From the NCBI GenBank assembly GCA_013177795.1, contig JABLXY010000002.1, positions 558,001 to 622,000 on the forward strand: a DNA stretch of 64,000 nucleotides, written 5' to 3'. A model generated the notes under the pieces. That model was given only the letters and a program-made list of their open reading frames with translations. It had not been told where the DNA came from and made no database searches. The stretch comes from Syntrophaceae bacterium (GTDB lineage: Bacteria > Desulfobacterota > Syntrophia > Syntrophales > UBA2192). Shown here in pieces: positions 52,326 through 61,417 of the stretch (positions are counted from its first letter, which is position 1; every line of letters begins with the position of its first letter). The position numbers and the translations under genes were made by a program.

Positions 52326-53930
52326 ATGAGTCTTCCGTTGCACAACACCATCAGGCCGGAGGATCTTCCCGGGGCGGCCGAGCGGCGGTGGGCCGACGGC
52401 GTCAAGGCCCGGCTCGATCCCGACAGGCTGCTCTGCGAGATGACCTGCGGAAAGCGCCTGGCGGCGGATGTCTGCCGCTGGCTCTTTGCCGAGCTGGGCT
52501 ACACCTTCGCGACGATGGTCGTCGAGGAGGGATCGTCCGAGTGGCTTCTCCGCTACATCTTCTATGGCTCCCCCGGGGGAGGCCAGGTTCACGTGCGGCT
52601 CGCCCTGGCGAAGCCCGAGATGCAGGTGCCCAGCATCAGCCGGTTCGTCCATGCCGCCGACTGGCACGAACGGGAGACGGAGGATCTTTTCGGCCTCACC
52701 TTCGAGGGTCACCCGCGGCTGGGCGACTTCGTCCTGCACGAGCAGTGGCCCGAGGGCGTCAACCCCATGCGGGCCGGATTCGACGCCACGGCGCCTTTCG
52801 TGCCCAGGGAGATCGGCCCCGAATGGCATCCCCCGGGCATCGTGCAGGCACCCGGCGCCTTCATGATGCCGATCGGCCCGGTGTACTCCGATGCCGCCGA
52901 GTCGGCCCACTTCCTCCTGGAAACGGTGGGGGAGGACGTGATCCGGACCATTCCCCGCTTCTTCTACAAGTATCGCGGCGTCGAGAAGATCGCCGAGGGG
53001 GCCCCCGTGGACCGGGTTCTGCTGCTCTCCGAGCGGTTTTCCGGCACATCGGCCTTCGCCCATTCCCTGGCGTTCTGCCAGGCCGTCGAGGAGATCGCCG
53101 GGATCGAGATTCCGCGGAGGGCCGGGGCGCTGCGGGTCCTACTCGCGGAGCTGGAACGGTTCCGCCACCACGTCGGGGCGATTGCGGCGATCTGCGGCTC
53201 CACGGCGCTGGCCGTCGCGACCAGCCAGGCCTCGATCCTCGAAGAGGAGGCCCTCCGGCTGACGGCCGCCGTCACGGGGCACCGGTACCTGTTCGGCCTG
53301 AACATCCCCGGCGGCCTGTCCCGCGATTTCAGCGACGCGCACTGCCGGTCGCTCTCCGAGGGGGTTGAGGGCCTCCTGGCCAGACTCTGCGACCTGAAAG
53401 GCATGCTCCGGTATTCCAGCAGCTTTCTGGACCGGATCGAGGAGGTGGGAATCGTCACCCGGAAACAGGCCGTCGACTACGGCCTGGTCGGGCCCATCGC
53501 CCGCGCGTCGGGGATCGCCCGCGACATCCGGAAGGTGCTGCCGTACGCGGACTACGAGCGCTACGCCTTCGACATCCCCTGCGAAGAGGAAGGGGACGGC
53601 TATGCCCGCCTCCGGGTTCTCTTCAGCGAGGCGGAGCAATCGGCGGGCATTCTCAGGCAGGCGGCCGCATCCCTGCCGGCCGGCCCCGTCTCGGCCGGCC
53701 CTGTTGCAATCCGTCCGGGCGCATCCCTCGGCCGGGTGGAGGCCCCGAGGGGCGCCGCCTTCCACTGGGTCCGGATCGGGGAGGGCGGGCGGGTGGCCCG
53801 GTATCGCCTCACGACGCCGTCCTTCACGAACTGGCATGGGTTTCACCTGGCCGCGGAGGACTTTGCTTTCCAGGACTTTCCGATCATCATGGCCACGTTC
53901 GGGTTGTCCAACGCCGAGAGCGACCGATAG
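52326..53930 (+). CDS. HyfG-like large subunit lacking all nickel-ligand cysteines (Ehr type)
   Basis: A 534-aa fusion of a NuoC-like domain (signature ERETEDLFGLTFEGHP, about residue 120) and a NuoD/hydrogenase large-subunit-like domain. In true hydrogenases the N-terminal motif is CGIC; here the aligned stretch reads SERFSGTSAFAHS (about residues 235-247). The C-terminal DPCxxC is replaced by FGLSNAESDR at the very end. The NiFe site therefore cannot form. Such complexes are known as Ehr (energy-converting hydrogenase-related). Its electron partner and reaction are unknown. Confidence 0.9.
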   Translation: MSLPLHNTIRPEDLPGAAERRWADGVKARLDPDRLLCEMTCGKRLAADVCRWLFAELGYTFATMVVEEGSSEWLLRYIFYGSPGGGQVHVRLALAKPEMQVPSISRFVHAADWHERETEDLFGLTFEGHPRLGDFVLHEQWPEGVNPMRAGFDATAPFVPREIGPEWHPPGIVQAPGAFMMPIGPVYSDAAESAHFLLETVGEDVIRTIPRFFYKYRGVEKIAEGAPVDRVLLLSERFSGTSAFAHSLAFCQAVEEIAGIEIPRRAGALRVLLAELERFRHHVGAIAAICGSTALAVATSQASILEEEALRLTAAVTGHRYLFGLNIPGGLSRDFSDAHCRSLSEGVEGLLARLCDLKGMLRYSSSFLDRIEEVGIVTRKQAVDYGLVGPIARASGIARDIRKVLPYADYERYAFDIPCEEEGDGYARLRVLFSEAEQSAGILRQAAASLPAGPVSAGPVAIRPGASLGRVEAPRGAAFHWVRIGEGGRVARYRLTTPSFTNWHGFHLAAEDFAFQDFPIIMATFGLSNAESDR

Positions 53931-53939
53931 GAGGACGAC

Positions 53940-54698
53940 ATGCTGAACTGGGTGTTGAAGGGTCTGAAAACGGGCATCGTCTCGACGGGCTATCCCGACC
54001 GGGAGGAAACTGCCCCGGGTGTCTCGCCGGGGCTGCCTGCGGGGCAGCAACCGGCGGGCCCGGCCGCCGGGCGCTGCCTGACCGGGGCCCTGCGCCTCGG
54101 CGGGGCAGAGCTGCAGGTGGACCGGGCGCGGTGCGTCCACTGCTTCCGCTGCATCCGGGGGACGGAGAGCCCGGCCGATTGGCAGCCCGGCTACGAGTGG
54201 GCCGCCCGTGCGGCCGGCGACCGGACGGCGGGCTGGGTCCCGGGGAGCCAGTTCGGCCGGTCCCTCCACATCCGGGTCGTCGACGCCGGGGCCTGCGGGG
54301 CGTGCCTGAGCGAGATCGAGCAGCTCAACAAGCCCCACTACAACATGCATCGCCTGGGGTTCTTCCTCACCCCGACGCCGAGGGAGGCCGACGTGCTCCT
54401 CGTGGCGGGCCCGGTGACCGAGCACATGAAGACGGCCCTCCGGAAAGCCTATGAGGCCATGCCGACGCCGAAGGGGGTCATCGCCGTCGGGGCCTGCGCG
54501 CTCTCGGGAGGGGTCTTCGGTCCCAGTTTCGCCTCGGGCGCGGGCGTCCGGGACGTCATCCCCGTCGACGTCGTGATCCCCGGCTGCCCCCCGCCGCCCC
54601 TAGCCATGCTGCACGGCCTGCTCCTGATGGTCTCGAGGAGCGGGACGCCTGCGGTCACATCCCTGAAATCCCAGGCAGGAGGTCGCCGTGATGGTTGA
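53940..54698 (+). CDS. Fused ferredoxin-like and NuoB-like iron-sulfur subunit (HyfH/HyfI type)
   Basis: A 252-aa protein. The N-terminal part has a single reduced ferredoxin-like motif (RCVHCFRCIRG, about residues 64-74). The C-terminal part is NuoB/HyfI-like with the four N2-cluster cysteines: CGAC (about 120), Cys in GACALSGGVFG and Cys in IPGCPPPP. The proximal [4Fe-4S] cluster is thus kept, although the nickel site in the large subunit is lost. It overlaps the next gene by 8 bases. Confidence 0.88.
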   Translation: MLNWVLKGLKTGIVSTGYPDREETAPGVSPGLPAGQQPAGPAAGRCLTGALRLGGAELQVDRARCVHCFRCIRGTESPADWQPGYEWAARAAGDRTAGWVPGSQFGRSLHIRVVDAGACGACLSEIEQLNKPHYNMHRLGFFLTPTPREADVLLVAGPVTEHMKTALRKAYEAMPTPKGVIAVGACALSGGVFGPSFASGAGVRDVIPVDVVIPGCPPPPLAMLHGLLLMVSRSGTPAVTSLKSQAGGRRDG

Positions 54699-56838
54699 GA
54701 CCGGAACCATTTTCACCCTGTTCCTGTTCCTCTGTGCCGCCGGCATGGCGCTGGCCGCCGTGACGCCGGACCGCCGGAACCCGGGCGTTCTCGCGATGGT
54801 TGCCGTGCCGGCGTCGCTGGTGGCGATCGTGATGAGCGGCGACGTGCTCCTGTCGGGACGCCCCTTCGAAGCGGCGCTCTGGACGCTCCCGGGGTTCGGC
54901 CCCATGCGGCTGAGCATGGACCGCCTCTCGGCGCTCTTCGTCTTCGTGACGGGGCTCGTGTTCCTTCCCGTCTCGATCTACACGGCGGGATACATGGGGC
55001 GGTACCTGGGGCGGCACAGCCTCCGGACGTTCGGCCTGTTCTATCACCTCCTGTTCGCGTCCATCGTGCTGCTGCTGTCGGCGGGGGATGTCCTGTCCTT
55101 TTTCCTGACCTGGGAGGTCATGTCCATCGTTTCCTACCTGCTCGTGAACTATGAGCACGGCAAGGAGGAGAACACGTGGGCGGGCTACCTCATGCTGGCC
55201 CTGGGGGAGGCCGGGACGATCGCGGCCGCGCTCGGCTTCCTGGTCCTGCTCGCGGTGGCGGGACGTCTGGACTTCGTGTCCCTGAAAGCCGCGGCGGCGG
55301 GGCTTGGGGATGCGGGGCGCTGGGCCGTGTTCCTTCTCACGTTCTTCGGCTTCGGCGTCAAGGCGGGCCTCGTCCCGACCAACGCCTGGCTCCCCCGGGC
55401 GCACCCCGCCGCACCGGCGAACATGTCGGCCATCCTGTCGGGCGTGATTCTCAACCTGGGCATCTACGGGATCGTCCGCGTCAACGTGGACATTCTGCCG
55501 GCCGCACAGGCGGGCCCGGGACTCATTGTGCTGGTCATCGGGACGATTTCCGCCCTCGTGGGGATCCTGTACGCGACGACGGAAAACGAGATGAAGAAAA
55601 TGCTGGCCCACAGTTCGATCGAGAACATGGGCATCATCACGGCCGGTCTCGGCGCGGGTCTCGTCTTCATCGCGTCGGGGTACCCCGTTCTGGCGGGGAT
55701 CGCCTTCACGGCCGCGTTCTACCACATGGTCAACCACTCCCTCTACAAGGCCCTGCTGTTTCTCGGTGCCGGCGCCGTGGACGTCAGCGCGGGCGAGAGG
55801 GACATGGACCGCCTCGGCGGCCTGATCCGGGTCATGCCCTGGACGGGGCTCTTCTTCCTCGTCGGGTCCCTGTCCATCGCGGCCCTGCCGCCCTTCAACG
55901 GGTTTGTCAGCGAGTGGCTGACGCTGCAGACGATGCTCCGGAGCGCCGAGCTGCCGTCGACGGCCGTGAAGATCGTCTTCGCCCTCTGCGGGGCGGCCCT
56001 CGCGCTGACGGCGGCCCTGGCCGTGACCTGCTTCGTGAAGGCGTTCGCCATGAGCTTCCTGGGCCATGCCCGGTCCGGCAAGGCGCTCAAGGCCGTCGAG
56101 GTGCGGCGCTCGATGACCCTGCCCATGGGGATGCTGGCGGTCTGCTGTTTCCTCTTCGGGATCCTGCCGACCTACGTCATCCCGGTGATGGACCAGGCGA
56201 TCGCCCCGATGACGAACCAGCGGATCGCCGACGACCTGGTGCCGCCCTTCTTCGCCCTCGATGCCGGCGGCAGCGCGAAGTTCAGCCCGGCCTTCGTCGC
56301 CGAATTCCACGACCTGGGCGCGCAGACCGGCAAAGGCATCCTGCCGGGCCGGGGGTGGGTTGTCCTGCACCAGGGCGCGGAGCGCAACCCCGTCGTCTTC
56401 GCCATGTCCACATCGTACACCGTCGTCGTGCTGAGCCTGCTGCTCATCGGCAGCGTCCTGGTGATCCGCGCCCTGACCCGGGCCCGGACGGTCAGCGTGA
56501 AACCCGCCTGGGACGGCGGGCTGCGCCGGCTCATCCCCGAGATGACCTACACGGCCACCGGGTTCTCGAACCCGGTCCGGGTGATCTTCGCCGCCGTCTT
56601 CCGCCCCATGACCTTCGACGAGAGGAAGGAAACGATCGCCGAGCATTTCCGCACGGCGATCCGCAACGGGCGGAAGGAAGTCCATGTCATGGACCGCGTG
56701 GTCCTGCAGCCCCTCATCAAGGGCCTGCAGGCCGTCGCGTCGCTCCTGGGCCGCATGCACTCGGGCAGCGTCAACGTCTACGCGGCCTACGTGTTCATCA
56801 GCCTGATCCTCGTGCTCGCGTGCATGCGGGTTTTCTGA
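54691..56838 (+). CDS. Proton-conducting antiporter-like subunit (HyfB/NuoL type)
   Basis: A 715-aa membrane protein with about 15-16 helices. The antiporter core has Glu in FFLTWEVMSIVSYLLVNYE and Lys in GFGVKAGLVPTNAWLPRAHPAAP, with ENEMKKMLAHSSIENMGI and HMVNHSLYKALLFLGAGAV later. A long C-terminal extension with a soluble patch (about 500-570) precedes the last helices. The ATG at 54691 has AGGAGGT 7 bases upstream; a GTG lies one codon before. It closes the six-gene Ehr-like operon. Confidence 0.92.
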   Translation: MVETGTIFTLFLFLCAAGMALAAVTPDRRNPGVLAMVAVPASLVAIVMSGDVLLSGRPFEAALWTLPGFGPMRLSMDRLSALFVFVTGLVFLPVSIYTAGYMGRYLGRHSLRTFGLFYHLLFASIVLLLSAGDVLSFFLTWEVMSIVSYLLVNYEHGKEENTWAGYLMLALGEAGTIAAALGFLVLLAVAGRLDFVSLKAAAAGLGDAGRWAVFLLTFFGFGVKAGLVPTNAWLPRAHPAAPANMSAILSGVILNLGIYGIVRVNVDILPAAQAGPGLIVLVIGTISALVGILYATTENEMKKMLAHSSIENMGIITAGLGAGLVFIASGYPVLAGIAFTAAFYHMVNHSLYKALLFLGAGAVDVSAGERDMDRLGGLIRVMPWTGLFFLVGSLSIAALPPFNGFVSEWLTLQTMLRSAELPSTAVKIVFALCGAALALTAALAVTCFVKAFAMSFLGHARSGKALKAVEVRRSMTLPMGMLAVCCFLFGILPTYVIPVMDQAIAPMTNQRIADDLVPPFFALDAGGSAKFSPAFVAEFHDLGAQTGKGILPGRGWVVLHQGAERNPVVFAMSTSYTVVVLSLLLIGSVLVIRALTRARTVSVKPAWDGGLRRLIPEMTYTATGFSNPVRVIFAAVFRPMTFDERKETIAEHFRTAIRNGRKEVHVMDRVVLQPLIKGLQAVASLLGRMHSGSVNVYAAYVFISLILVLACMRVF

Positions 56839-57052
56839 AGCAGGCGGCCTGCGCGAACCCGCGCGTGCCCGATGCGATGATGCGGGCGCCTTCGCCCGTG
56901 CCGCACGGCAGCGGCGTGCCCGGCGGCCGGGCCCTGCTTCGCGCGCGGCGCAACCGCGGACCGGGTCGCCGGCGCCCGCGGAGAGCCGCTTCCGCGGCAG
57001 AGCGGTGACGGCAGCCGGCGGCCGTGCGTCAATACCCGTGAGGTCCCGTCCG

Positions 57053-58588
57053 ATGACGTTCCGGAGCATACTCTATCACGATGCCGGGGACGACAGGCCA
57101 GCCCTTCCGCAGGAACCCCCGGAGTATTTCGGCGATCTCAACCTCGACCAGGTCGTGGACGCCGTCACGGAGGGCAGGCAGGACTACGACCTCAAGCCGT
57201 TTTTTTACACCCCCCTCCGCGATGCCGACGGGATCCGGTACCGCCAGGAGATCTTCCGGGATTTGGAGAGCGAGGCGGTCTTCACGCAGCTCGGCGCTTT
57301 TGCGCAGCGGATGCGCGCCATGCGCGCACACCTCGCCCGGGCGGACACGCTGCACGTCCCCTACCAGAGGAAGCGATGGTTCCTCGAGGCGGTGGACATC
57401 TACTGCGACGCCGTGGACGGTCTGGCGCAGGGACTGGACCCCGCGGCACTGCAATCCCGCGGGTTGCTGGCTTTCCGGGACTACGTGCGGGGCTACGCGA
57501 ACGCCGGCCGGTTTGCGTCGCTGCGGGCGGAGACGAAAACGCTGATCGCCGATCTGGCGGCGGTCCGCTACTGCCTGCACATCAAGGGCAACCGGATCCA
57601 GGTCCGCGGCTACGAGTCCGAGACGGACTACAGCGCCGAGGTGGAGAGCACGTTCGAAAAGTTCAGGCAGGGGGCGGCCGGGGATTCCCGCGTGACCTTT
57701 ACCGACGGGCCCGAGATGAACCACGTGGAGGCGCAGATCCTCGACTTCGTCGCCCGCCTCCACCCGCGCGTGTTCTCGGCGCTGGACGCGTACTGCGCGA
57801 AAAACGCCGACTACCTCGACGGCACGATCGGCCGTTTCGACCGGGAAGTCCAGTTTTACCTCGCCTGGCTGGAGCATCTCGCGGCATTGAAACGGCAGGG
57901 GCTGCTCTTCTGCACCCCGCAGGTGGGCGGCGCCGGGAAGGACGTGCATGCCCGGGACGCCTTCGACATGGCCCTGGCGCACCGGCTCGCCGGCGAGGGC
58001 AAGGCCGTCGTCTGCAACGATTTCCGCCTCTCGGGGCCGGAGCGCGTCATCGTCGTGACCGGCCCCAACCAGGGCGGCAAGACCACCTTCGCGCGGACCT
58101 TCGGGCAGCTGCATCACCTGGCCTGCATCGGCTGCCCCGTCCCGGGCCGGGAGGCCCGGCTCTTGCTGTTCGACCGGATGTTCACGCACTTCGAGAAGGA
58201 GGAGGACACCCGGAGTCTCCGCGGCAAGCTCGAGGACGACCTGATGCGGATCCACCGGATCCTGGGGCAGTGCACGCCGAACAGCATCGTCATCATCAAC
58301 GAGATCTTCACGTCCACCACGCTGCAGGACGCGGTGTTTTTGAGCCGGAGGGTGCTGGAGGCCGTCCTGGGACTCGACCTGCTGTGCGTCTGCGTCACGT
58401 TCATCGACGAGCTGGCCACGCTGAGCGAAAAGACGGTCAGCATGGTCAGCACGGTCGTCCCCGATAACCCGGCGGTGAGGACCTACCGGATCGAGCGGCG
58501 CCCCCCCGCCGGGCTTTCCTATGCGATCTCCATTGCCGAACGGCACGGCCTCACCTACGAACGCCTGAAGGAGCGGATCCGGTCATGA
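57053..58588 (+). CDS. MutS-like ATPase, first of a pair
   Basis: A 511-aa protein with a helical lever/clamp-like region followed by a MutS-type ATPase domain. Walker A is TGPNQGGKTTFAR (about residues 336-348) and Walker B is IVIINEIFTS (about 412). The mismatch-recognition N-terminal domain with the FxE motif is missing, as in MutS2-like and other small MutS homologues. The start at 57053 follows a 214-base gap with no clear feature. It overlaps the next MutS-like gene by 4 bases, suggesting a heterodimer. Confidence 0.85.
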   Translation: MTFRSILYHDAGDDRPALPQEPPEYFGDLNLDQVVDAVTEGRQDYDLKPFFYTPLRDADGIRYRQEIFRDLESEAVFTQLGAFAQRMRAMRAHLARADTLHVPYQRKRWFLEAVDIYCDAVDGLAQGLDPAALQSRGLLAFRDYVRGYANAGRFASLRAETKTLIADLAAVRYCLHIKGNRIQVRGYESETDYSAEVESTFEKFRQGAAGDSRVTFTDGPEMNHVEAQILDFVARLHPRVFSALDAYCAKNADYLDGTIGRFDREVQFYLAWLEHLAALKRQGLLFCTPQVGGAGKDVHARDAFDMALAHRLAGEGKAVVCNDFRLSGPERVIVVTGPNQGGKTTFARTFGQLHHLACIGCPVPGREARLLLFDRMFTHFEKEEDTRSLRGKLEDDLMRIHRILGQCTPNSIVIINEIFTSTTLQDAVFLSRRVLEAVLGLDLLCVCVTFIDELATLSEKTVSMVSTVVPDNPAVRTYRIERRPPAGLSYAISIAERHGLTYERLKERIRS

Positions 58589-60150
58589 AGGCGTTTCTCC
58601 TGCACAGGGACCGGGATTTCGACCTGCGGCGCGACCTGCCGCCCTTCGGGGAGGACCTGGTCCGGGACCTGGGGCTGGACACGCTGTTCGATGCCATGGC
58701 GGCGGGCGACCCCTTCGTGCGGGAGGTGGCCCGAAAGGCCGTCCTGACCGCCGTGGGCAACGACGCGGAGACGATCCGCTACCGCCAGGACGTCCTCAGG
58801 GACTGCCTGCGCCACCCGTCCGTGATCCGGGAGCTCTACGCCGTCGCGGAGGAAACCCTCGAGCGGGAAAAGAAGAGCTACTGGGGCATCTTCAGCCGTT
58901 TCCCCAGCTCGGTCCTGTACCGCGCCCTCGAGGTGATGGAGATTTACGTGGGGATGCTCCGGAGGCTCAAGGCGATCCAGGATACGCACGGGGACCGGTT
59001 CGAGTCGGAGGGGTTCCGGGCCTTCTTCGCCATGATCCGCAGGGAACTCGGGGAGGACTACTTCGCCCGCGTCCGGCAACACCTCGACGAGCTGAAATTC
59101 CGCGACGGGCTGCTGATCAGCGCCGGGCTGGACAGGGGCAACAGGGGGACGAACTACGTCCTGCGCAAGCCGCACGGGAAACAGGAAAGCTGGCTGAGGC
59201 GGGTTTTCTCCCGGAAGCCCCCCCAGTACACCGTGACGATCCACGAGCGCGACGAAAGCGGAGCCAGGGCCCTGTCGGAGTTGAGAGACAGGGGGATCCA
59301 CCACGTGGCCGATGCGCTCGCCCGGTCCGCGGATCACATCCTGAGTTTTTTCAGCCTGCTCAGGGCGGAATTGGCCTTTTACGTCGGCTGCCTGAACCTG
59401 CACGACCGGCTCTCGCAGCTGGGCGGGCCGACCGCGTTCCCCCTCGCCGGGGCGCCGGGCGGGAAGGGGCACGCCTTCCGGGGGCTCTACGATGCCTGCC
59501 TGGCGCTGACCCTGGGGCGGGGCGTCGTGAGCAACGGGATGGACGCCGGCGGCAGGCCCCTGGTGATCATCACGGGGGCCAACCAGGGCGGCAAGACGGT
59601 CTTCCTGCGGAGCATCGGCCTGTCCCAGCTGATGATGCAGTCCGGGATGTTCGTGCCGGCGGAATCCTTCCGTGCGGGCATCTGCGACGGCCTGTTCACG
59701 CACTTCAAGCGGGAAGAGGACCCCACCATGAAAAGCGGCAAGCTCGACGAGGAACTCGCGCGGATGAGCGCCATCGCGGAGAGGCTCACGGCGAATGCCA
59801 TGGTGCTGTTCAACGAGTCCTTCGCCGCGACGAACGAACGGGAAGGCTCGGAGATTGCGAGGCAGATCACCTGCGCGCTGGTGGACAGGGGCGTCCGGGT
59901 CTATTACGTCACCCATCTCTACGCATTCGCCCGCGGGCTGCTCGAGGACAGGGCGGGCGACACCCTTTTCCTGCGCGCGGAGAGGCTGCCCGACGGGGGG
60001 CGGACGTTCCGGATCGTCGAAGGCGAGCCCCTGCAGACGAGCTACGGGAAGGATCTCTATGACGCGATTTTCGGGCGTCGTTCCGCCGGGCCTGCACAAC
60101 CCGCGGATGGGCCGGCGATCGCGGGGGAGAAGACGGAGGGGGGTGCATGA
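58585..60150 (+). CDS. MutS-like ATPase, second of a pair
   Basis: A 521-aa paralogue of the preceding protein. Walker A is TGANQGGKTVFLRSIG (about residue 330) and Walker B is AMVLFNESFAATN, with a serine-rich signature loop (DPTMKSGKLDEELARM). It has no mismatch-binding or endonuclease (Smr) domain. ATGA overlaps on both sides link it to the first MutS-like gene and to the MFS gene. The pair likely forms a dimeric ATPase acting on nucleic acid; the substrate is unknown. Fluoride riboswitches have been reported near mutS-type genes. Confidence 0.85.
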   Translation: MKAFLLHRDRDFDLRRDLPPFGEDLVRDLGLDTLFDAMAAGDPFVREVARKAVLTAVGNDAETIRYRQDVLRDCLRHPSVIRELYAVAEETLEREKKSYWGIFSRFPSSVLYRALEVMEIYVGMLRRLKAIQDTHGDRFESEGFRAFFAMIRRELGEDYFARVRQHLDELKFRDGLLISAGLDRGNRGTNYVLRKPHGKQESWLRRVFSRKPPQYTVTIHERDESGARALSELRDRGIHHVADALARSADHILSFFSLLRAELAFYVGCLNLHDRLSQLGGPTAFPLAGAPGGKGHAFRGLYDACLALTLGRGVVSNGMDAGGRPLVIITGANQGGKTVFLRSIGLSQLMMQSGMFVPAESFRAGICDGLFTHFKREEDPTMKSGKLDEELARMSAIAERLTANAMVLFNESFAATNEREGSEIARQITCALVDRGVRVYYVTHLYAFARGLLEDRAGDTLFLRAERLPDGGRTFRIVEGEPLQTSYGKDLYDAIFGRRSAGPAQPADGPAIAGEKTEGGA

Positions 60151-61331
60151 ACGTTCCCGCCGGCGATGCGCCGAAGAGCAAGGCCCTGCGGTTCGTCGTG
60201 CTGATGGGCGCCGTGAGCCTATTCGCGGACATGACGTACGAAGGCGCGCGCAGCATCACGGGCCCGTTTCTCGGCAGCCTGGGCGCGAGCGGGACGGTGG
60301 TCGGCGTGGTGTCCGGCCTCGGCGAGCTCGTCGGTTACAGCCTGCGCCTGGTGTCGGGGTATCTGAGCGACCGGACCCGGCGCTACTGGGCGATGACGAT
60401 CACGGGCTACGGGGTCAACCTCTTCGCCGTTCCCTGCCTCGCCCTGGCCGACCGCTGGGATCTGGCGGCGGCGCTCGTCATCGTGGAGCGCCTCGGCAAG
60501 GCGATCCGCACGCCCCCCCGCGACACCCTTCTGTCCTATGCCACCCGGCAGGTCGGCAGGGGCTGGGGGTTCGGTCTGCACGAGGCCCTGGATCAGGCGG
60601 GCGCCATGCTCGGCCCCCTGATCGTCGCCGCCGTGCTCGTGATGCGAGGCACCTATCAGGCCGGTTTTGCCGCGCTGCTCGTCCCTGCGCTGCTGGCCGT
60701 GGTCATCCTCCTGGCGGCAAGGGCCCTGTACCCGTCGCCGCGGGACCTGGAACCCGGGGGCGCGGGGGCCCGAGCGGGCTTCCCGCGCTGTTTCTGGATC
60801 TACCTGGGCGCGGTGTCCCTCGTCGCCGCCGGCTACGCCGACTACCCCCTGGCGGCCTATCATTTCGGCAGGGTCTCCTCCGTCCCGAGGGACTGGATCC
60901 CGGTCTTCTATTCCGTGGCGATGGGCGTGGATGCCCTGGCGGCCCTCGTTTTCGGGTATCTCTTCGACCGCCGGGGATTCGGGATCCTCATCGTGTCGGC
61001 CCTCGTCTCGGCGGCCTTTGCCCCGCTGGTGTTCCTCGGGGGCTTCTGGCTTGCCCTGGGCGGTGTCGTCCTCTGGGGGATCGGGATGGGCGCCCAGGAG
61101 TCGATCGTGCGCGCGGCGGTCGCCGAGATGGTCCCGGCCGACAGGCGGGGCACGGCCTACGGGGTGTTCAACACCGGCTTCGGGATTTCCTGGTTTGCGG
61201 GGAGCGCCCTCATGGGGTATCTGTATGACATCTCCATTCCGGCGCTGGTCCTGTTCTCCGTCTCTGCGCAGCTTCTGTCCGTGCCCCTGCTCTGGAGCGT
61301 CAAGCGTCAGTGGGCGAATCGGCCGGCGTAG
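60147..61331 (+). CDS. Major facilitator superfamily transporter
   Basis: A 394-aa protein with 12 membrane helices. The first cytoplasmic loop carries SGYLSDRTRRYWAM, the MFS motif A form, and a matching loop lies in the second half (FGYLFDRRGFG). It is a drug/solute-type MFS protein without clear substrate markers. Because it is coupled by ATGA overlap to the MutS-like genes within the fluoride block, an efflux role in that stress is possible. It is not related to the known fluoride exporters CrcB/Fluc or CLC-F. Confidence 0.85.
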   Translation: MNVPAGDAPKSKALRFVVLMGAVSLFADMTYEGARSITGPFLGSLGASGTVVGVVSGLGELVGYSLRLVSGYLSDRTRRYWAMTITGYGVNLFAVPCLALADRWDLAAALVIVERLGKAIRTPPRDTLLSYATRQVGRGWGFGLHEALDQAGAMLGPLIVAAVLVMRGTYQAGFAALLVPALLAVVILLAARALYPSPRDLEPGGAGARAGFPRCFWIYLGAVSLVAAGYADYPLAAYHFGRVSSVPRDWIPVFYSVAMGVDALAALVFGYLFDRRGFGILIVSALVSAAFAPLVFLGGFWLALGGVVLWGIGMGAQESIVRAAVAEMVPADRRGTAYGVFNTGFGISWFAGSALMGYLYDISIPALVLFSVSAQLLSVPLLWSVKRQWANRPA

Positions 61332-61417
61332 CCCGCCCGGCCCGGGGACGACGGGACACGGACCGCCGCGTCTTGCAGAACGCGGCCCCGCGGCCGAGCG
61401 CAAGGGGGGTGATCGCC

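Noticed and set aside
49704-53063. Very long minus-strand open frame (about 1,119 codons) opposite the Ehr operon
   Set aside because: Its low-complexity Asp/Glu/Arg/Gly composition mirrors the codons of the hydrophobic plus-strand genes; it is a composition artefact.
52326-53930. Annotating the operon as an active formate hydrogenlyase or hydrogenase-4
   Set aside because: All four nickel-binding cysteines of the large subunit are replaced, and no formate dehydrogenase or hydrogenase maturation gene is nearby.
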